This document shows positions 21,737 to 32,958 of a DNA stretch of 64,000 nt, one piece after another (position 1 is the stretch's first letter; each line of letters opens with the position of its first letter). A model generated the notes under the pieces. It was not told the DNA's origin, searched no databases, and worked only from the letters and a program-made list of their open reading frames with translations. The stretch lies in contig JAVYIG010007504.1 of NCBI GenBank assembly GCA_035222895.1, forward strand, positions 1 through 64,000. The letters are read 5' to 3'. The translations under genes and the position numbers were made by a program. Origin of the DNA: Strongylocentrotus droebachiensis (Eukaryota > Echinodermata > Echinoidea > Camarodonta > Strongylocentrotidae).

Positions 21737-22664
21737 CTTATTAAGCGACTCTCTGAGTCGTTGCGAATTTTTTTATCAAATCCTGGACCAAAAAAAATGT
21801 GCTCTTACTAGTCTTATCCCCCCCCCCTTTCATGTAACCAATCTTGAAAAGTAGCAGTAGCTTTAGTCTCTTTAGTCTTAAGACTTTAGACCCTACGCAA
21901 AATTTAAAGATCTAGATTCTAGACTAGACTCTAGAGTAGTAGAGGTCTAGTCTAGACAGTAGACTAGACTCGTCTCTAAAACTAAGTCTAGTCTATTGAA
22001 ATCTAGATCTAGACACTGTTTGGGTTCTTGCAGTTTACTGCAGGAGTTGCCGTTTCAATAATTAGGATAAAATAGAACTGTAATTTTCAGTTCTAAATTT
22101 ATTAAATCCGACACTAAGCTCAGCCAGCTCAGTCAACTCCGACAGCTGACAGCTCAGTCACTCCAGACAACAGCATCGGATGACGGTAGGACTGATGCGA
22201 AAGTGCCCGCCACCAGCCCGGGCGTTACACGCAGCTCCCGCTCTCGGTTTGGGCGCATGAAATTTGACAAACACTCGCATGCGAGCGCAGCTCTCATTAT
22301 CAATCTTTGTTTAACCGCTGGAAAAGTATTTAAATATAAATAAGCACACAGATGTCGAGTTATGAATATAATTCTTCGTATTATGGAATAAATATGACAT
22401 GTACTTACGGGATTTCTATGAAAAAAACATTTCAAGCACCGAAGTTGGGTTCATTGTCACGGTGATTGCAGACGACGGCAAAGCACAATGGAGCTATTGC
22501 GCAGGCGCATAATCGTAATGATCGTTTTTTAAACGATCACTTTGTTATTAGTTTTATGAAACGTATTTTCACTCCAATAACAAGCTACGATAGTCGTAAT
22601 CAGATTTGTCATAGATACCAGATTTGTTATAGTCGTAAGTCAAAAGCTTTATGAAACACCCCCC
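20443..22664. repeat. 2.3-kb dispersed repeat, copy 2
   Basis: Aligned with 1-2382. It keeps two segments lost from copy 1 (near 22276-22350 and 22461-22504) and lacks the telomere MITE, holding the uninterrupted ATAATTCTTCGTATTATGG. It ends TTTATGAAACACCCCCC before unrelated sequence. Confidence 0.88.
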
Positions 22665-23334
22665 AGATGGATATTAGAACTATCTTGCCAGAACTTGATC
22701 CATTTATTTGATCTCTTAGACCCTAGCACTTAATACTACTGAAGCTTTCCAAATCAAATTTGTCTTGCATTTGGTCCTTTTCTGTCTTTACCTACAAGAC
22801 AATGCTTGCATGCCTTCCAAACAAAGTACCAGTCTATACACATTTAAAAAAAAAAGCTAAAGATTAAACTTTTAAACACATATACATGATCGAATTTCGG
22901 TTTGTTTGACTTTCGACTCAATCTCTTTCTCAATCCATTTCTCCCTCAGTCTACTGATCTAATTTCCCTTTTCTAGAGCTTTTTGCAATTATTCATTGTC
23001 CCTTTTTTGTTTCTTTCTCTCTTTTTGCCTTCTACTATTTTCCTCTTTTATAAATCCCCCCCCCCCAATTTTTTTAAAGAATTTTCCAGCTACATATTTG
23101 TCCATTTATTGATTTCTAAGCATACTTTGTTCATGTTATATTGTAAAACAGCATCTGAGGAACTAACACTTCAACAAGCTCTGCTTCAAGTTAGTCCCTC
23201 TTTTCTCGTGCTTTTTCCATTATATTTGTCGTTTCATTGCATATTTTTTGTGATATAATTATTCTTGTATTATGTTTTGCATGAGAAATAAAATCATTTG
23301 AATCAAGTGATGTCTTCTTTCTTCTTCTTTGTAG
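22665..23334 (+). other. probable TTC39 intron sequence
   Basis: Ends in a pyrimidine-rich tract and TTTGTAG splice acceptor at 23334. No earlier TTC39 exon was recognised here or further left in the window. Confidence 0.5.
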
Positions 23335-23462
23335 GTACTGCTGATGGAGACATTGAGTTTGCCAGAGAAATCTTAGAACCGTGTCTCAGGAATTACCCCA
23401 AGGGAGTCATCTTCTTATTCCTAGCTGCAAGGATAGAAGAGATCTCGGGAAATATGGATGAA
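23335..23462 (+). CDS. TTC39: TTC39 exon a
   Basis: 128 nt, acceptor TTTGTAG, donor GTGAGT. Encodes ADGDIEFAREILEPCLRNYP and the following GNMDE helix. Its first codon is completed from an unseen upstream exon. Confidence 0.9.
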
Positions 23463-26400
23463 GTGAGTATAACAAAAACAAACAAACAAACAACAACAAC
23501 ATACAAACAACAAACAAGGAAATATGTCACTTGATTATACAAGCTGAAGCAGTGAAATTTCTTTTCTAATTAGAAAATGTTATCTTGGGCTGAAATGCTG
23601 CGAAGTGTTCTTTCAGCAGGTAAAGCAGAGCTGCCAACCAGTACGATTTTAAGAAGTAAATACGACAGTACAATTTTTCCTCCATAAAATATGATTTTCC
23701 CAAAAAACGTAAAGTAGCCTACAAGCATCTCACATCAGCAATTTGGGGATGTTCATTGGTTCATCGAACACACAAGTTATGACGAAATCATGCATATTCA
23801 ACCAATGATTGATAACAAATAATAATAATAGTCTTTTTTTAAAAGTCCACTCCAAATGCTCTTCTTGTATTTAAGAACTTATGCAAATTGGCAACCCCCC
23901 CCCCCAAAAAAAAACAACAACAACAACCAATGTTCGCGGTGAGCAATAGTTATAGCAGATTGTCTAACAAAATCCCTATTGCAGGCCATTGAGAAGTTCC
24001 AGGAGTGCATTGCATCACAGCAGGAATGGAGGCAGTTCCATCACCTGTGCTACTGGGAGCTGATGTGGTGCCACGCCTACAAGCTGGATTGGCCAATGGC
24101 GGCTCAGTATGCAAATAAGCTGTGTGAAGAAAGCAGGTGGTCAAAGGTAAGGGCTGACCTCTGACCTTTCACCAGGGCCCTGTTTCATAAAACTTATTAT
24201 CAATAACAAATGCTAAATTTCTATGACAAATTTGCTCTCAGCCGATCAGATGCCATGATTTCAGTAGCTTATAACAGTAGCTTGTAACTTGTTATTGATA
24301 TCAAGTTTTATGAAACAGGGCCCTATGAAGCCATCTATACACAAGAGTTTGGTTTCTTGGTTTCAGTTGGTCACAACATGGCGTATATTCTTTTGCTCTG
24401 TGCTTGCCCAACAAAGCAAAGTGCCCAACTCGAACCAGGCTGGCCAAACCTTATATCTTGATGGCTTTGTGTGTGGTGAGACAAGATGATATGCTCTGTG
24501 TGTGGTGAGACAAGATGATAATTTTCTGAAAATGTATCTGTTGCCTTCTTTTTAAGAATAAGCTCAAGGCAAACCTATTCCGCATTGCTCACAATTAGCC
24601 ACGATACCGCAGTCTTCTCCAAGTGAACTATGACATCTGCAGAAGTTTCATTGGCACCTTTGATTAGGTACATGTAACTAGGTATTGGCGCTCCTGAAGT
24701 GGATGTACATGGATGCTTATATTACGTATCACAATATCTCACTTAAAGATAAAGTTGAGTTCTGGTCACGTGATTGCATTGTGAAAGAAAAGGTGTGGAA
24801 TGGATCAGAAACAGTTGATCATGTAGCATGTGAGTATTGGTGTGTACTGCAAGGTTCTGCCGTCATCAAAATCATAATAAATTTGGCCCAGTCTTGGTAA
24901 AGCTCGACACAGGAAGATGTATATGGGACTACACAAATGGTGTTGGGCCTACTTACATTGATTTCCTTATCTTTATTTGCTAATTCCTCAGCCAGTATAC
25001 GTATTCTACCAAAATAGTTTGGCAATGACATTTATTTGTAATCTTGAACAGTCAGTGTAAGCTATGTTTGATTCAGTGAGAATTCATTTTCTTTTTTTAC
25101 CAGAACTCAAGTTTATCTTTAATCTTTCTTGTCTACAATTTCACAGGCTATTTACCACCATCAGCAGGCTAGTTTCTTGGCCATGCACCTGCCACGCACC
25201 GAGGCCTGCATACAGAACATCAATGATATCTATGCCAAGGTACCCGACCTCAAGCAGCGCATCGCAGGCAAGTCCATCCCCATGGAGAAGTTTGCAGTGA
25301 GCAAGGCCAAGAAGCAGCTGGTCCATGGCACAGAACACTCACTAGTAGGACTGGTATGTAGCTCTGTGTGTCTTTTTCTTCCATTTGAGTACATCCCTTT
25401 TTACAGAGTATTGTCGTACTATACTGGGGGGTGTGCAGGTGGACCACTACACCAGGGTTTTCCTCTACTCTTATACGAATAGTGCATTGGGTTCTTAACG
25501 TGCAAAGGTAGTGACTCTTCTCTAGCTACACAGGGCCTCCACTTTACGTCATATCCGAGGGACAGATGCACTTAACATAGTCTGCGTCTATGAAACAAGG
25601 GAAGGGGCACATTAACACACAACACAGGCTTCAGTCATCCGCCTGGTGGGATTCGAACCCGATATCTTTGGTTCGACAGGCAGACGCTTTACCGACTGAG
25701 CCAACTTGCCTCCCTGTGTGTGTGTAATTTTTTTTTTACAGACGTAAATGATCAGTGCATTAATCAGATACGATTATTTATGTCTAGGGACCGACCTTTA
25801 ACGTCACCATCCGAAAGACGTGACTCAGTTTTAAACCGGGGTCCCCTGAGCCAGTATGTAGGCGAAGACAGAGAGTTGATGAAGTTGGCTAGACGACTGA
25901 ACTCACATCTCTCTATTGCGTAGGCATTTAGTAATGTGTATTATTCAAAGGGGTAATGCATGATTGTTAGCAAAGTTTTTAAATTACCTCCTATTTGAGG
26001 AATTTCAAGAATACCTTCTAGAAAATATGACCCCTTTTTGCATAAATAGAGCCCTAATTTTGCTTATCAAGCACAAATTCACAAATATTTGTTGCTGTTT
26101 TCATGGAATTTGCCATACGTTATACAAGTTCCAGGTTCCTGTTTGAAACCAATTACCCATTTACGTGAAATTTCTTGCTCTTCATATATTCTGTGTTTGT
26201 ATATTATGTAGCTGTGAGCATATCATTCATCTGCTGCCTAAACTGTCATCTCAGCTCTGCTGGAACTTTCAAATTGAGCTCGCTGATTGAGCTATGAGCA
26301 TATCTGGATGTTGAATATTAAAGGGCTGTGTTGCTTGTACACCTTAAATGTTTTTATTTTACTTTGAATATCATATACCTGTATGCCTTTAATATGGACC

Positions 26401-29400
26401 ATTTTAGAATACGGTAGGTCCATGTACATGTATACCATATACACAATTCAACAAACAGGACAGTTAATAAATTCAAGTTTCAATTTATACTTTTATTTTA
26501 AGATAACAATCAATATGTCATTTTAAATTCCATACTTTATATCTCTTTCAGGAATTGATCTACATCTGGAATGGGTTCTCAATTTTAGCCAAGAAGAAAG
26601 AACTTTTAGAGCCAGTACTCCTGCTGACAGAGGCAACTCTTCAAGAACTCAAGAAAACAAAAGGTGAGTTCACAGTATAATATTGACAATAGTGATACAT
26701 GTAGTACATGTGCTAGACATTTACTGCACATTCCATTATATTTTAAAGGGTTAAATGGATGGCACACAGAAGCAAAAACAAAACAAACAGGCAAGCAAGT
26801 AGATATCAAGATATAAGCTGAATTTAATTCAACCAATTGATCATGAACAGACATTTATTCAAGACAAGGTAATGATAATAGTGACATCTTGTATAACGCT
26901 CATGTCACACACATCGCTCCATTATGATTACCCAGGCTTTAGCATGGCTGCCATCACAGCGCTCTAGCATTTTAAGGAATTACTTCCTTATGGGACCCAT
27001 TTACCTCACTTGGGGTGGAGTGTGTAGATGAATGTCTTGCCAAAGGACATTAGTGATGTGACAGGGATTCAAACCCCATACCTTATGGTTCACAGTCTAG
27101 AGACTTATCCATTGGATCACAACACCTCTACTATTGTATGTTTGTACTTAAGCACATTCCAGTTTTTATGCCTCCATTACGAAGTATCGGGAAGCATTAT
27201 GTTTTTGGGTTGTCCGTCCGTCCGTACGTCTGTACGTCCGTACGTCCCGTTCATGTGATCGCGTTATCTCAAGAACTGATTGATGGATTCCTGCCAAACT
27301 TAGATCATGTATGTATCTTGCAGAGCAAATGAACTGATTAGATTTGGGGTCATGAGGTCAAAATTCAAAGTTCATGGTGCTCATTATATATGAAACAACA
27401 GCTTGTGATCACATTATATTTAGAACCGATGGACGGATTACCATCAAACCCAAGACATGTATGTATCTTGCAAAGCCAATGAACTGATAATAGGGTATAT
27501 GAAAAAGAGCTTGTAATCACGATATTCTGAGAACCTGATATAAATGGATTACAATTTAACTTGATTGTGAAAGATTGGTTCTGTTTTGGTTTGTGAAATC
27601 GCTCTATGGCGGAGGCATCATTTTCGACTGCGCGCAGTCGAAGTTCCATCTAGTTTCCCCCTGATTTTCTAAGCAATCTAAATATGTGTGATTTTATGTA
27701 TTGAAAGTAGAAAATAGACAATTACAGATTAGCACTGCTCCTAAAGGGGTATTCTTGAGTTGGCCTTTATATCAAGGTCACATACTGTATGATTTATGCT
27801 GTTTTTTGTTGTTTTTCAGGTGATGCAAGTAGAAGTAGCGGTTGTTACTGGGACGATTACAGTCTAGCCATGCTGCTGAAGGGAATCACACTGAGATATC
27901 TATCCAGACCTTCTCAGGCTGAACTCTGCTTTCAAGAAGTCATCTCAAAGTAAGATTCATCTCCTAACAAAGCAGCCATGATGATGTGTGATGTCACATA
28001 TCGTCGGTGGGGTGACAAAACCTTGTATCTCAAAAATCATGAATTTTCAGGAGAGCGAAAAACTTTCCTGTCTCAACAAATTTAGTGCTGTGACACCATC
28101 CTTTTTTTTTAAACTGGAATATTTATACAATTTTTAATGTCATTGTTGAAATACAGTAAAATAATTGTTTTTATATTTGAAAGTGAGTTATGAGGTTTTT
28201 GCGTTTATCTACATTGAGATACGAGTTTTTAGTTTTTATTCAAATTGAAATACGAGTTCTTACTTTCAACTCTGAATGAGTTTCAAGGATTTGGTTGAAT
28301 AAGTTACGAGGATTTGAATACACTAACTTTGGTACTGTTAGGCCGTGTGTGAGTTACGAGGAAAAGGAATTACGTATCTTATGTTACGAGGTTTTGTCAG
28401 TGCAGCTTCAAAGGGGGTTAAAGTTATGAGGTTTAGTTTAAAGGTGAACTTCAAAGAAAATCACAAATATGTCAACCAATGTATCACTAGAAACTGGTAA
28501 GCTAACAGATAGCCATCGTACAAGTTTTAGGTCAACTACATATCGGGTGATTTATAAAAATACAAATACAACCACCTCCAGTAGCAGCTGGGATATGCGA
28601 GAGATTCGCCGGAAAAATAACGATGTTTTTAATGACGTCACTATATGGACCAACACTGCCCAAGCAGACGACATCCCATAGAGAATGAACATACTTGCAA
28701 AGCTATTATTTCTCAAATTATAATAAGTTTAGTGTATATAAATGTAATGGCATGTCAAACCATTCAAAGGGGGATATGACCCGATTCCGATAACTAAAAT
28801 CTTTTGCTTGTAAATACGAAGGATATGTGTTAATTAACGATCAAAGAAACCAGACTTTCGAATTGAAAACCCCCCGGAATGATATCAGGACGGCATTTGT
28901 TCCCTCTTGAAACGCCGAACATACCGCGCTGTGTGCAGCTGAATATTCAATACCGTCTTATTTTGTTTACAAGCGACAAATTCCTTTATTTTTGTATCGG
29001 TGCATTTGTCATCAAAATAAAACCGTGTGCGGGGTTTAGAGTGAGGCAATAGATTATAATTTTAGCCTGACGGTAGTGAAGTAAGAGAAAGAACTCAAGA
29101 GAAGATGTAAACACAGGCACTGAAAATGTGTGTGATGTCATGGGACATCGTCTGCTTGTGCAAATCGTGTCCATACAGTGATCTCACACACCTCAGGAGC
29201 GTTCGGAGAGCTCTTCAGGTGCTATGCCGGGGCTGTATTTAAGCGTTTTATAATTTATAATAATAATCACCTCGAATGTTTCCAAGCATTGAAGTTTGAT
29301 AACCTTGTCGAATCACAGTTTCAACTTTGCAATAATGAAATTAAGTTAGTTTTTAAAATCAATGAACATCAACTTTAAGGGTGTTTGTGTGGAATTTGTG

Positions 29401-32058
29401 AAAAAAACGAGAAGGAGGCGTTCCATGGATTTATCAGGTGGTGTCGTAGGCAAAAAAAAATCGAGATACGAGGTTTTGTCACCCCACCGACGATATGAAG
29501 AATTTAAATGTTTGGTGCACACATTATTCAAATGATTACTCTTCTCATTTGTTATAATGGAAGAGATATAATTTATTAATATAAGGATGTGCAAAAAGTA
29601 TCATACGTGTACCAAGTTACGAAAATATGTCATCTAGTTTTATCTTGAAATGAAAAAGGGGGAAATTTCAGAAGAGGGGGAGGGGGGGGGGGGGAATATA
29701 CACATTAAATCTTCATATGCCAGACAAATAATCTCACTGTGCCACATTTTGATTATCATCTGATACTAAGCTTCACAAATATTTAACTGTTTCCAGTGCA
29801 AGATTATTCTACACTGATTTTAAAATTGCTTTCATCAAGTCTGGAAATTGTGTTATTATCTTCTGCAAATCCAGTATCTGTGCCTAGTATTATGTGCAAA
29901 ATTGCACATGTTGGAAACGAACAAACATGCAGGGAGGCAAGGAAAGTAACTGAAATGTTAAACATGAGATTATTCAGAAGGTTATTAATCTTCTTTTTCC
30001 CATTTTTATTCAATTCAATTTGATTCAATTTAATGTATTTAATTGTCCAATTTATGTTCAACTTGGACATTTGTTTTGTTCACATATAAAATAAAGGCTC
30101 AGACTTAGTTAATAAAGAACATAAAAAAAAAAAATATGGATTCATTTTGGTGATGGCAAAATAATTATACTCGTACATACATGTAACATTGATTTTAGTG
30201 TGGTTATGGCCTGTTTTGTTACCTTAAATTAAACTAAATAAAGTCAAACCTGCTTTAGTGACCACCTGTCTACAAAGACCACCTGTCTACAAGGACCAAA
30301 TTTTTTGTTTCCCTTGAAAATGGTTTCTCATTGAAACATGTACTAAAGGAACCTGTCTACAAAGACCACCTTTCTACAAAGACCACTTTTTGTGTTTGCC
30401 CTGGGCTGTCACTGTAGACAGGTTTGACTGTAGTTGTCTTAATGCATATTTAGAAATGAAAATTATTCACCACTATACTCATAGAAAATTCAGCTATTAA
30501 ATTGAATTGGAATCATTGCTTTTTGCTTGATTATTAAACAGTGAACGAGATCTCCAATATGATCACTACGTGGTGCCCTATGCAACGCTGGAACTTGGAT
30601 TGCTTTATCTACAGTACAACAGACTTCAGGAAGCTAAGACGTTCCTAACCCAATGCAGGTATGCAGATTAATTATTCCCCTTCTAACCCCTTCCCCTAAG
30701 AGATATACAGGTAATTCAACTTTAAACGATGTAAGCGAATCAGTAGTGAGTGTGGTTCAATTCAATTCAATTCAATTCAAATGAACATTTATTTTCTTCC
30801 AAACAATACAATCTATAAGTACCAATGGCATTGGGCAAAAATGGAAATTAGGCAAGAATTAATGTACAGCTGGCTTGCGGATGCACCATGTGAGAGAGAG
30901 AGGGAGGATTGAGGAGGCCTGAAAAGGACTCTCAGTAATCTTTCTTGAGGGTGTGTAGTCCTGAAAAGGACTGTTGGTTATCTTTCTTAGCTCATAGTTC
31001 TAAGGAGAACTATAGCGCTTGGAGAAGATGGGTGGCGGGAGTGGCTCGATGTTTCAAACAGGTCGACTATCCGTCGTCAGGACTCCTCAATCCTCCCTAT
31101 CTCTCACATGGTGCATCCGCAAGCCTATCACCATGTAAGCCAATACTTACAAGCAGCATGAATTAATGTGTTTTGCCAAAAAGAATTGCAAAATGTTCAT
31201 TAGTCAACAACACCAGAAAGGACCCTCTTCCCCCAAAAAAACAACTAAAAGGGAGTTAATTAATTAGTTAATCAATTGAAAGTCTATTGATAATTAAATG
31301 AGTAGTAATTTGACTTTAAAGGTAATTTTCTGAAAAACATTAGCAACAACAACAGCAATGAAGAGACAAAATGAAAAACTGATTTATATATATGAATAAT
31401 GAAATATTGAAATATTGTTAATGTGATCATTTACTCATTCTCCTCCCACCTCTTTGTCTCTCTGTCTGCCTCTTTCTCTCACTATCTCTGTCTCTGTCTC
31501 TCTCTGTCTCTGTCTCTCTTTTCCTCCCTCTCTCTCTCTCTTTCTCTCACTCTCACTCACTAAATCTCTCTCTCACTCTCTCTCTCTCACTCCCTCTTTC
31601 TCTCTCACTTTCTCTGTCTCTGTCTTTCTCACTCTCCCTCTCTCTCTGTCTCTATCTCTTTGTAATAATGGATGTCCAGACATCACAGCAAGAAGTACAT
31701 GCTGGAGAACAGGCTCCACTTCAAGATGCACGCTGCCCTGGAAAACCTCAAGACCAAGATGGCCCAGTCCTCGGAGATCCAGGCCCAGGACTCGCTCAAC
31801 CTCGAAGGAGAGGATGAGGCAGGGCCTGGACCAGAAGATGGACTGGAACCGAACCTTACAACCGAGGTGTCCCAGGACTCGCTTGACAAGGACCAGGACT
31901 CTCCTGCAGGGAATGGACCAGTAGATGGACCAGTAGATGGACCAATAGAGCAACCAGAATTAACTGAAGATGGGATAGTACGGACTAATGGTGCAGAAGA
32001 CCAGGACCTGTCGTCTGGTCCTAGTTCGTCTTCAGCTTCGCAGAATGCTTTTAGCTGA
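23335..32058 (+). CDS. TTC39: tetratricopeptide repeat protein 39 (A/B-type), C-terminal seven exons
   Basis: Coding exons 23335-23462, 23985-24146, 25147-25353, 26552-26663, 27820-27949, 30542-30658 and 31680-32058 join in frame with GT..AG introns (1,235 nt; TGA at 32056). The product carries family landmarks in order: GDIEFAREILEPCLRNYPKG, HHLCYWELMWCHAY, LKQRIAGKSIPMEKFAV, ELIYIWNGF, MLLKGITLRYL, DHYVVPYATLELGLLYL and ENRLHFKMHAALENLK. TTC39 proteins are helical TPR/IML2-type proteins; vertebrate TTC39B has been linked to lipid metabolism, but the molecular role is not settled. The N-terminal half lies outside or in exons not recognised. After the usual family end comes an extra ~100-residue acidic tail. 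It resembles TTC39A and B more than C. Confidence 0.92.
23985..24146 (+). CDS. TTC39: TTC39 exon b
   Basis: 162 nt, in phase at both ends. Encodes AIEKFQECIASQQEW and HHLCYWELMWCHAY, the best conserved TPR helices; donor GTAAGG. Confidence 0.93.
24174..24324. mobile_element. MITE, family B (AGGGCCCTGTTTCATAA ends)
   Basis: 151-bp foldback in a TTC39 intron; ends AGGGCCCTGTTTCATAAAAC and the inverse. Relatives in this window: 46792-46942 and 63391-63535. Confidence 0.8.
24743..24945. mobile_element. MITE, family A copy 2 (partial)
   Basis: Begins TTAAAGATAAAGTTGAGTTC and matches one end of the 32592-32958 element in reverse orientation as far as GTATATGGGACTACACAAA. Confidence 0.7.
25147..25353 (+). 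CDS. TTC39: TTC39 exon c
   Basis: 207 nt (69 codons). Encodes AIYHHQQASFLAMHL and KVPDLKQRIAGKSIPMEKFA, the linker unique to TTC39A/B; donor GTATGT. Confidence 0.92.
25440..25712 (-). repeat. tRNA-derived SINE
   Basis: On the minus strand the head (25712 to about 25637) has an A box TTGGCTCAGTCGGTAA and a B box GGTTCGAATCC; the anticodon stem does not pair, so it is not a working tRNA. The body follows with CACGTTAAGAACCC, a motif seen in many marine-invertebrate SINEs. Confidence 0.75.
25770..25925 (-). repeat. second SINE body fragment
   Basis: The minus strand carries CTGGCTCAGGGGACCCCGG and GGTGACGTTAAAGGTCGGTC, resembling a conserved SINE core. No tRNA head. Confidence 0.5.
26552..26663 (+). 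CDS. TTC39: TTC39 exon d
   Basis: 112 nt. Encodes ELIYIWNGFSILAKKKELLE and a charged helix; acceptor TCTTTCAG, donor GTGAGT. Confidence 0.92.
26870..27130 (-). repeat. tRNA-derived SINE
   Basis: The minus strand begins AGAGGTGTTGTGATCCAATG with a B box GGTTTGAATCC, then CTAATGTCCTTTGGCAAGAC. The same family occurs at 47700-48110 and 50220-50345. Confidence 0.75.
27166..27618. mobile_element. MITE with ATGCCTCC/GGAGGCAT ends
   Basis: Ends are inverted; interior has GTCCGTACGTC repeats and twice-repeated GACATGTATGTATCTTGCA-like segments. The right end is followed by a perfect 20-bp palindrome, TTCGACTGCGCGCAGTCGAA (27623-27642). Confidence 0.65.
27820..27949 (+). CDS. TTC39: TTC39 exon e
   Basis: 130 nt. 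Encodes YWDDYSLAMLLKGITLRYL and a TPR helix ending CFQEVIS; donor GTAAGA. Confidence 0.92.
28001..29493. mobile_element. 1.5-kb TIR element, TA-flanked, with iterated end motif
   Basis: Ends TCGTCGGTGGGGTGACAAAA and its inverse, followed inward by CCTTGTATCTC/GAGATACGAGG; flanking TA on both sides (27999-28000, 29494-29495) suggests Tc1/mariner-type integration. Between 28190 and 28440 the inner end motif (A/G)TTACGAGG or close variants recurs about seven times. No transposase; non-autonomous. Confidence 0.8.
30242..30432. mobile_element. MITE, family C (AGTCAAACCTGC ends)
   Basis: Ends AAGTCAAACCTGCTTTAGTG and the inverse CAGGTTTGACTGTA; contains ACAAAGACCACC repeats. Relatives: 42186-42275, 47374-47551, 54776-54838, and inside both 2.3-kb repeats. 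Confidence 0.75.
30542..30658 (+). CDS. TTC39: TTC39 exon f
   Basis: 117 nt. Encodes ERDLQYDHYVVPYATLELGL and LQYNRLQEAKTFLTQC; acceptor TTAAACAG, donor GTATGC. Confidence 0.92.
30872..31125 (-). mobile_element. foldback element carrying histone-type 3' end signals
   Basis: Ends GGCTTGCGGATGCACCATG and its inverse, arms about 45-50 bp. On the minus strand the interior reads stem-loop AGTCCTTTTCAGGACT (30972-30957), nine bases, then CAAGAAAGA (30947-30939), the layout of a replication-dependent histone mRNA 3' processing site (6-bp stem, TTTC loop, U7-binding element). Upstream is a second hairpin ATAGTTCT-CCTT-AGAACTAT (31013-30994) followed by TAAGAAAGAT. A third, imperfect hairpin lies at 30930-30915. 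No histone coding sequence is nearby. Confidence 0.7.
31440..31665 (+). repeat. CT-rich microsatellite forming a splice polypyrimidine tract
   Basis: More than 220 bp of CTCTCTGTCTC-type repeats immediately before the acceptor of the last TTC39 exon. Confidence 0.9.
31680..32058 (+). CDS. TTC39: TTC39 last coding exon
   Basis: 379 nt including TGA. Encodes YMLENRLHFKMHAALENLK, the family C-terminus, then about 100 residues rich in Glu, Asp, Ser and Pro with GPVDGPVDGPIEQP repeats. The tail is probably disordered and lineage-specific. Confidence 0.9.
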
Positions 32059-32591
32059 AATCGCAGCCCAAAGCAATGCTTTTAGAACACTTCTGAGATT
32101 CACCTTCCATTCACTGATGATATACATATAACAAGGGGAACCTGAACAGTGTTTGAATGATCTTAAGTCATCATTCAATGCGCTTGCAGGATTTTGACAT
32201 GACCCAACAGTGTCAACAACAATACCAAAGTATAGGTATATTGATAGTAAATGATGTTTGTTTCATGATCAGTTTTTCGATGCCAAAGTATAGTAATCAT
32301 CATAAATAATGATAGAAGTACTTAATAATTTCCATCTAATATAAATACATAGTTCACCCCTATGTAGGAAAAGGAAAAAAGGAATTTCTTGAATGTTGTG
32401 AGCACTGAAATCAGTAGCCTAGCAAGATCCGGGGTTACATTGGAGTGCCTCTAGCCTAGCACCCTGACTCTCAGCTGAAAATATGACGACTGAAATGTGA
32501 AAACTGAAATGTGACATTCCGCATTACATCCAACGAATTGAGCCATTGGAGAAGTTGTACATAGTTTTCTACTCCTGTGTTTCATAGTGGT

Positions 32592-32958
32592 TCAAAGAGA
32601 AGGTTGAGTTCTGGGAAGAGTCGAAAAATAATTTGTGAGCGTTATCATTGTTATTATGCAAGTGTGGAAGAACATCAGATAATAAAATGTTCCCTGAAAA
32701 ACTAAATATGGCATGTAACAGCCAAAAAATTGGGACAGATTTTTATGCCACAAGTTTGTGTAGTCCCATATACATATATCTGTGTACAGGTGCTTGTAAC
32801 TTTACCAAGACTGGGCCAAATTTCTTATCATTTTGATGATTCCAGAACCTTGCAGTACACACCAATACTTATAAGCTAGATGATCAACCTTTTCTGATCG
32901 ATCCACACCATTTCTTTCACAATGTAATCGCATGACCAGAACTCAACTTTATCTTTAA
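32592..32958. mobile_element. MITE, family A copy 3
   Basis: Ends TTCAAAGAGAAGGTTGAGTT and CTCAACTTTATCTTTAA; matches 14885-15277 through its length. It lies in the TTC39 3'UTR or just downstream. Confidence 0.8.

Noticed and set aside
22983..23258. Additional TTC39 exon just upstream of 23335
   Set aside because: The frame has no TTC39 similarity and no convincing donor in the required phase.
25637..25712. Functional tRNA gene
   Set aside because: A and B boxes are present but the anticodon stem does not pair and a SINE body follows.
31454..31953. Ser/Leu-rich frames overlapping the last TTC39 exon
   Set aside because: They run through a CT microsatellite in the wrong frame or strand; the real exon starts at 31680.
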